A stretch of DNA of 64,000 bases from Nocardiopsis alborubida (GTDB taxonomy: Bacteria > Actinomycetota > Actinomycetes > Streptosporangiales > Streptosporangiaceae): NCBI RefSeq assembly GCF_012396365.1, contig NZ_JAAXPG010000029.1, forward strand, positions 1 through 64,000. Direction: 5' to 3'. The notes below the pieces were generated by a model, which was not told where the DNA came from, searched no databases, and worked only from the letters and a program-made list of their open reading frames with translations. Below are positions 60,035 to 64,000 of the stretch, piece after piece. The position numbers and the translations under genes are program-made. The stretch's first letter is position 1. Every line of letters starts with the position of its first letter.

Positions 60035-61288
60035 TCACCCGCGCCCCGTCTCAGGGGGGACCACGGCCGTGCTGTCGCCGGTCCCACGGTCGCCTCCCCG
60101 TACGGCGCGACGCTCCTTGGCGAACAGGAGGGCCAGCGGCAGGAAGTAGAGCGCGGCGACGCAGGCGCCCACCAGCACGGGCCCGGTGGCGCCGAGCGTC
60201 GACGCGATCGCGAACCCGGCGATCCACGAACCGACCGCGGTCCCCGCGTTGAAGGAGGCCGTGCTCAGCGCCGAGGCCAGGGTGGGGGCGTCATCGGCGT
60301 ACCGGACGGCCATGCCGATCAGGACCGGGTTGGTCGACATGCCGAACAGCCCCAGCAGGACGACCAGGGCGATGGTCACGACCGGGTCGTGGGAGAACAG
60401 GCAGAGCGCGCCGAGTACGAGGAACGTCGCTGCCGCCGCCGCGAACAGGACGGTGTAGGGGCGGCGCGCGCCGAGGCCGCCGCCGAGGTTGGAGCCCACG
60501 AACGCCCCCAGCCCGTAGCCGAGGAGCACGAGCGGGACCGCGGCCGCGTCCAGGCCGGTGTTCTCCGTGAGGAGCGGGGAGATGAAGCTGTAGGCGGCGA
60601 GCGAGGACCCGCACACGATGGCGGCACCGGCCAGGACCAGCCAGATGCGCACGTCGCGCAGGCTCGCGATCTCGGCCCGCACCGACGGCAGCGGCCCGGA
60701 GGCGGGGTCGGCGGGGACCCGGCGGTGGATCACGGCGGCGGCGAGGACCGCCAGGACCGCGAGGGCCCAGAACGGGCCGCGCCACCCGATGGCCTGGCCC
60801 GCGAACGCGCCGAGCGGTACGCCGATGACGTTGGCGAGCATGCCGCCGCCGAGGATGACGCCCAGGGCCTTGGAGGACAGCGCCGGGCCGGCCGCCTTCG
60901 CGCCCACGACCGCCGCGACCGCCCAGAACGCGCCGGTGGCCAGTGCGGTGAGGAACCGGGCGCCGAGGATGAGCGTGAAGTCCGAGGTGAGGGCGACGAG
61001 GACGTGTCCGAACGCGAACACGGCCAACGAGAGCGTCAGGGTCACGCGGCGGGGCAGTCTCAGGGTGAGGACCGCCATCGTCGGGGTACCGACGATCATG
61101 CCGACCGCGAAGACGGTGATCATCAGTCCGGCGTCCGCGACCGCGACGCCGAGGTCGGCGGCGATCTCGGGAAGGATGCCGGCGACGATGAACTCGGTCG
61201 TGCCCATCAGGAACACCCCCGCGGCGAGGATGTAGGTCACGAACGGCAGCCGGCCGGTTCTGGTTGCGGACGGGGTGGTGGTGGGCAT
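60035..61288 (-). CDS. MFS transporter (Cmx/CmrA-like efflux)
   Basis: A 417-residue, twelve-helix MFS protein of the DHA1 branch. GVFLMGTTEFIVAGILPEIAADL (cited as GTTEFIVAGILPEI) and LVALTSDFTLILGARFLTAL (cited in part) are typical of Cmx/CmrA-type chloramphenicol efflux proteins. Actual drug range cannot be told. It starts at ATG 61288 and ends 185 bp from the tRNA-Pro terminator. Confidence 0.88.
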   Translation of the reverse strand: MPTTTPSATRTGRLPFVTYILAAGVFLMGTTEFIVAGILPEIAADLGVAVADAGLMITVFAVGMIVGTPTMAVLTLRLPRRVTLTLSLAVFAFGHVLVALTSDFTLILGARFLTALATGAFWAVAAVVGAKAAGPALSSKALGVILGGGMLANVIGVPLGAFAGQAIGWRGPFWALAVLAVLAAAVIHRRVPADPASGPLPSVRAEIASLRDVRIWLVLAGAAIVCGSSLAAYSFISPLLTENTGLDAAAVPLVLLGYGLGAFVGSNLGGGLGARRPYTVLFAAAAATFLVLGALCLFSHDPVVTIALVVLLGLFGMSTNPVLIGMAVRYADDAPTLASALSTASFNAGTAVGSWIAGFAIASTLGATGPVLVGACVAALYFLPLALLFAKERRAVRGGDRGTGDSTAVVPPETGRG

Positions 61289-61696
61289 GGCGAAGGTCGG
61301 TCCCTTCCTGTCGCTGGGAGAGTCGCCGGGAGAGGAGCCGGGCCGCCGAACGGCGGGACGGCTGCGGAACCGGCGATTTCTTCCAGGTCACCACGCGCGG
61401 GGGCGAGGAGGGAGCCCCGGTTGATGGGGGTACCGGCAAAGACTCCCGGGGCCGCTGGGGAGGAGCGCGGCGCAGCCGTAGCCGATCCGGGCGGGCCCCG
61501 GGAAGGCGGACCGCCGTGCTCGCGCACGGTGCGTACTCCGGACGGGCCCGACGGCGGGGCCGGGGACGGGCCGACCCGGGGTCCGGTGCCTCGTACAGTG
61601 GGAACTCCGTGCCGGGCGGAGGTGATCCCCGACGGCCCGCGACCCAACACGAACACGAACCCCCGCCCCGGCGGGGACGCCCCGGAGGGGAACTCC
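61289..61696. other. Gene-free region between MFS and Cas6e-like genes
   Basis: About 410 bp, divergent. It must hold both promoters. A GGAGGGG ribosome site (61684-61690) belongs to the Cas6e-like gene. No CRISPR-like repeat, palindrome or additional gene was found in it. Confidence 0.5.
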
Positions 61697-62263
61697 TTGT
61701 ACCTGTCCCGCATCAACCTCGACCCCAAGCGCAGTGCCCGGATGGACCAGTGGGCGCTCATGGGGCAGGCCGTGCGCAGAGCGGTCGACCCCGACCCCGA
61801 GTCCGACGCCCGCGTGCTGTGGGCGCGCACCTCGCCGAGCACGCTGGTGGTCAGCTCCGACACCGCCCCCGCCTGGGGCAAGGTCCCCGGCGCGACCTCC
61901 GCCGCGATCCACCCGATGCCGCGCTACTCCGAGGGCGAGACCGTCCGCTGGGAGCTCATCACGGCGCCCACCGCGCCGCGCGGCTCGGAGCCCGCCGGCG
62001 GGGGGACGCGCCCGCGCGGCAAGCGGGCCCCTCTTCCGGAGGAGGAGTTCGAGGGCTGGCTGGGCGGCAAGTTCGCGGGCGTGCTGGACGTCACCTCGGT
62101 GAAGTGGAAGCACCTGGGCGGCAGGCCCGCGCGGTACCACTTCACCGGCGAGGCCGTGGTGCGCGACAGCGAGGCGCTCCAGGAACTGTGCCTGGACGGT
62201 GTCGGCGCGGGCACGGCCACGGGAGCCGGGCTGCTCCTCGCCAGCCCGCTGGCCCCGAGGTAG
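61697..62263 (+). CDS. Orphan Cas6e/CasE-like protein, probably nuclease-inactive
   Basis: A 188-residue protein resembling Cas6e (Cse3/CasE), the crRNA-processing endonuclease of type I-E CRISPR systems. It starts MYLSRINLDP like CasE (MYLSR...), has the middle ETVRWELITAPT strand (position of RFRLRANP), a basic GKRAPLPEEEFEGWL segment (position of the KR...WL region), and the C-terminal block EALQELCLDGVGAGTATGAGLLL, matching ALxxLxxxGIGPAKxxGCGLL. The catalytic His of the helix after strand 1 aligns with Met22 and the Lys of GIGPAK with Thr173, so cleavage seems lost. No array or other cas gene is in the window. The TTG start has GGAGGGG upstream. Confidence 0.72.
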   Translation: MYLSRINLDPKRSARMDQWALMGQAVRRAVDPDPESDARVLWARTSPSTLVVSSDTAPAWGKVPGATSAAIHPMPRYSEGETVRWELITAPTAPRGSEPAGGGTRPRGKRAPLPEEEFEGWLGGKFAGVLDVTSVKWKHLGGRPARYHFTGEAVVRDSEALQELCLDGVGAGTATGAGLLLASPLAPR

Positions 62264-62265
62264 AC

Positions 62266-62307
62266 CCGGGTTCTCGCTCCTCCCGGGCCCGATCGCCGGG
62301 AACCCGG
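62266..62307. terminator. Hairpin between Cas6e-like and aldo/keto reductase genes
   Basis: CCGGGTTC (62266-62273) pairs with GAACCCGG (62300-62307) across a GC-rich loop, between two convergent genes. Confidence 0.5.
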
Positions 62308-62312
62308 CGTCC

Positions 62313-63197
62313 TCAGGCCTCCGGGACGTCGATCCAGGCGTTCTCCCGGGTGACGTCCTCCGCCTCCGGCCCGCCGCGTACCCCGGTGTCGAGCGCGTCG
62401 ACGGCGGCGAGCTGGTCGGCGGTGAGCTCGAAGTCGAACACGTCGAAGTTCTCCGCGATCCGCGAGGGCGTCACCGACTTGGGGATCACCTGCCGGTCCT
62501 GCTGGAGGTGCCAGCGCAGCATCACCTGGGCGGGTGTCCTGCCGTGCGCCCGGGCGATCCCGCCGATGACCGGGTCCTGGAGCGTGGAGCCGTTGCTCCC
62601 GTCGCGGTAGAAGGTGATGCCGCCGATGGGCGACCAGGCCTGGTTGAGGATTCCGTGCTCGGTGTCGAAGGCGAGCAGGTCGGACTGCCGGAAGTAGGGG
62701 TGGACCTCGATCTGGTTCACCGCGGGCACGGTCCCGGTCTCGGCGAGGAGCCGCCGCAGGTGCTGGGGCGTGAAGTTGCTGACCCCGATCGCCCGCACCA
62801 CGCCGTCGGCCAGCAGCCTCTCCAGCGCCCTGTAGGCCGCGAGGGTGCGGTCGAACTCGCCGGGAAGGGCCTGGTGGAGGATGAACAGGTCGATCCGGTC
62901 GACGCCGAGCTTGCCCGCGCTCTTGTCGAAGGCGTGCAGGGTCTCGTCGTACCCGTAGTCGCTGATCCAGACCTTGGTCTCGACGAAGACCTCCGAGCGG
63001 TCGAGGCCCGAGCGGCGGATCGCCTCCCCGACCTCGCGCTCGTTGCCGTAGGCGGCCGCGGTGTCGACGTGCCGGTAACCGGTCGCCAGGGCCGTCTCGA
63101 CGGCGGAGACGGTCTGCTCGGGCGGTGTCTGGTAGACGCCGAAACCGAGGGCCGGGATCTCGACGCCGTTGTTCAGGGACAGGTGCGGAACGGTCAT
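62313..63197 (-). CDS. Aldo/keto reductase (2,5-diketo-D-gluconate reductase-like)
   Basis: A 294-residue AKR5-type reductase. LNNGVEIPALGFGVYQ, HVDTAAAYGNEREVG (Asp, Tyr), FVETKVW (Lys), FILHQALPGE (His) and VIPKSVTPSRIAEN are the conserved blocks. It would reduce carbonyls with NADPH; 2,5-diketogluconate is only the family name. The ATG is at 63197. It stands alone. Confidence 0.92.
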   Translation of the reverse strand: MTVPHLSLNNGVEIPALGFGVYQTPPEQTVSAVETALATGYRHVDTAAAYGNEREVGEAIRRSGLDRSEVFVETKVWISDYGYDETLHAFDKSAGKLGVDRIDLFILHQALPGEFDRTLAAYRALERLLADGVVRAIGVSNFTPQHLRRLLAETGTVPAVNQIEVHPYFRQSDLLAFDTEHGILNQAWSPIGGITFYRDGSNGSTLQDPVIGGIARAHGRTPAQVMLRWHLQQDRQVIPKSVTPSRIAENFDVFDFELTADQLAAVDALDTGVRGGPEAEDVTRENAWIDVPEA

Positions 63198-63609
63198 GGC
63201 ACCCACCCTAATGTCACTCTCGGTATTGCCTCTGTCGCCTGGAGTGGCCGTGTCGCGAGGGTCCTTCGGGGCGGCCCGCACGTGTCGGATCGCGTCCGGC
63301 GCCCGGAACCGTGCGACTGTGTATCCGACCGACGCGGGTGCCCCGGGGCGGGGGAGCGGGCCGCGGTGCCTCGGGAGCACGGGGAGCGGAGTCGCGGTCC
63401 GGGCGGGTGCTCCGTGTCGAATTTGAGGTACTTTGCCGCTTTTTGCAAGATAATTGTCGTATAGCAACAAAAATTTGGATTCGCGGCTTTTGAAGCCGTT
63501 CCTGAGGGAACCTAGTCTGTGCATCGCGGCTGTCCCGCCAGCCACAGGGCCACCGGCCCCGCGGGCCGCGCGCGGGATCGCGCCGCCGATGTCCTGCCCA
63601 GGCAGGTAC
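63198..63609. other. Gene-free region upstream of the sigma factor
   Basis: About 410 bp. The part 63418-63500 is strikingly AT-rich and includes CTTTTTGCAAGATAATTG and ACAAAAATTTGG. No gene is supported here; the likely sigma-factor promoter lies at its right end and is listed separately. Confidence 0.5.
63490..63518 (+). promoter_or_regulatory. Probable promoter of the sigma factor gene
   Basis: TTGAAG (63490-63495) and TAGTCT (63513-63518) are separated by 17 bp, a vegetative-type spacing. The spacer contains the inverted repeat GTTCC-TGA-GGGAAC, a possible regulator site. The leader to ATG 63610 would be about 85 bases. Confidence 0.5.
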
Positions 63610-64000
63610 ATGAGCACACAGGACAGAGCACCGGGGGGTTTCCTCTTGTCCACGTCTCTCACCGAAACACACACGTCAACGACCGTCACCGACCGACTGC
63701 CCGTGATCCCCAGACCACGCAGGCCGGTCGAGGACACCGTCCCCGGGGACACGGGAACCGGAGAGGCCCGGGAAGCCGGGGAGTCCGAGGAGGCGGGGGA
63801 GGTCCGCCCCGAGGAGCTGATCTCCCGGCTGCGTGACCTCGCCGACGACGACCCGAGGGCCGACGACCTGCGTGAGCGGGTGGTCGTGCTCTACCAGCCG
63901 TTGATCAACAAGATCGCGCGCCGCTACGGGGGTCGCGGTGAGCCGTTGGAGGATCTGAAGCAGACCGCGATGGTGGGGTTGGTCAAGGCCGTGCGCGGTT
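63610..64000 (+). CDS. RNA polymerase sigma factor, SigB/SigF family (partial)
   Basis: The N-terminal 130 residues of an alternative sigma factor of the SigB/SigF/SigG group; the gene runs off the right edge. After a disordered acidic start (EDTVPGDTGTGEAREAGESE, cited in part) come region 1.2/2.1 (PEELISRLRDLADDDPRADDL, cited in part) and the core-binding segment VLYQPLINKIARRYGGRGEPLEDLKQ (cited as LINKIARRYGGRGEPLEDL) with TAMVGLVKAV. The ATG at 63610 gives MSTQDRAPGG; an in-frame TTG at 63646 is an alternative. No anti-sigma factor gene precedes it. Confidence 0.9.
   Translation, partial: MSTQDRAPGGFLLSTSLTETHTSTTVTDRLPVIPRPRRPVEDTVPGDTGTGEAREAGESEEAGEVRPEELISRLRDLADDDPRADDLRERVVVLYQPLINKIARRYGGRGEPLEDLKQTAMVGLVKAVRG

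Overview
This window is about 73% GC with dense, mostly single-gene or short-operon layout, GTG/TTG starts next to GGAGG-type ribosome sites, and actinobacterial hallmarks (a conservon with its P450s, an AlbA/AlbB/AlbC-type cyclodipeptide cluster, an SigB/SigF-type sigma factor). The gene content fits a Nocardiopsis-like actinomycete; the genus is an inference from gene set and from the described Nocardiopsis cyclodipeptide clusters, not from a marker gene. No rRNA, CRISPR array, intact transposase, integrase or phage gene was seen.

Layout. 1-5.7 kb: a truncated esterase at the edge, an AhpD-like protein, an acyl-CoA ligase, a small membrane protein, then a winged-helix regulator / serine hydrolase / membrane protein operon. 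6.0-11.7 kb: a conservon (sensor-like ATPase, roadblock protein, DUF742 protein, GTPase, P450 lacking the ExxR motif) facing a canonical P450. 12.0-17.5 kb: an SDR pseudogene with a surviving MerR-type promoter, an epoxide-hydrolase-like enzyme, then a tRNA-dependent cyclodipeptide cluster: oxidase subunits A and B, cyclodipeptide synthase, and a methyltransferase on each side. 17.6-21.1 kb: sirtuin, an ArsR/SRPBCC/reductase operon, and a lipoprotein gene with an in-frame amber codon. 21.3-34.2 kb: pyruvate carboxylase, DUF488 and TUDOR-like proteins, TetR/hemerythrin pair, SUFU-domain protein, GHL10-type glycosidase, CorA-like protein, and a LacI/mannonate dehydratase pair.

34.4-39.5 kb: a complete zinc uptake system of the AztABCD type, split into two divergent units around one Zur-like box and carrying two different AztD chaperones. 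39.5-45.1 kb: two MFS carriers (one of the oxalate/formate family with a 42-residue small subunit), a K+/H+ antiporter and a universal stress protein. 45.3-54.5 kb: regulator/target pairs (MerR/quinone reductase, ArsR/SRPBCC, TetR/MFS twice), an aldo-keto reductase, a VOC protein. 54.7-59.6 kb: a phosphoribosyltransferase / dienelactone hydrolase / erythromycin-esterase operon, a 19-bp tandem repeat and a membrane-anchored beta-propeller protein. 59.7-64.0 kb: tRNA-Pro(GGG), an MFS carrier, an orphan Cas6e-like protein that seems to have lost its catalytic residues, an aldo-keto reductase and the start of a sigma factor.

The most unusual items are the solitary, apparently nuclease-dead Cas6e homologue (61697-62263), the double-AztD split zinc operon, the cyclodipeptide cluster, the conservon P450 without ExxR, and two decayed genes whose lesions can be read directly (SDR internal deletion, lipoprotein amber codon).
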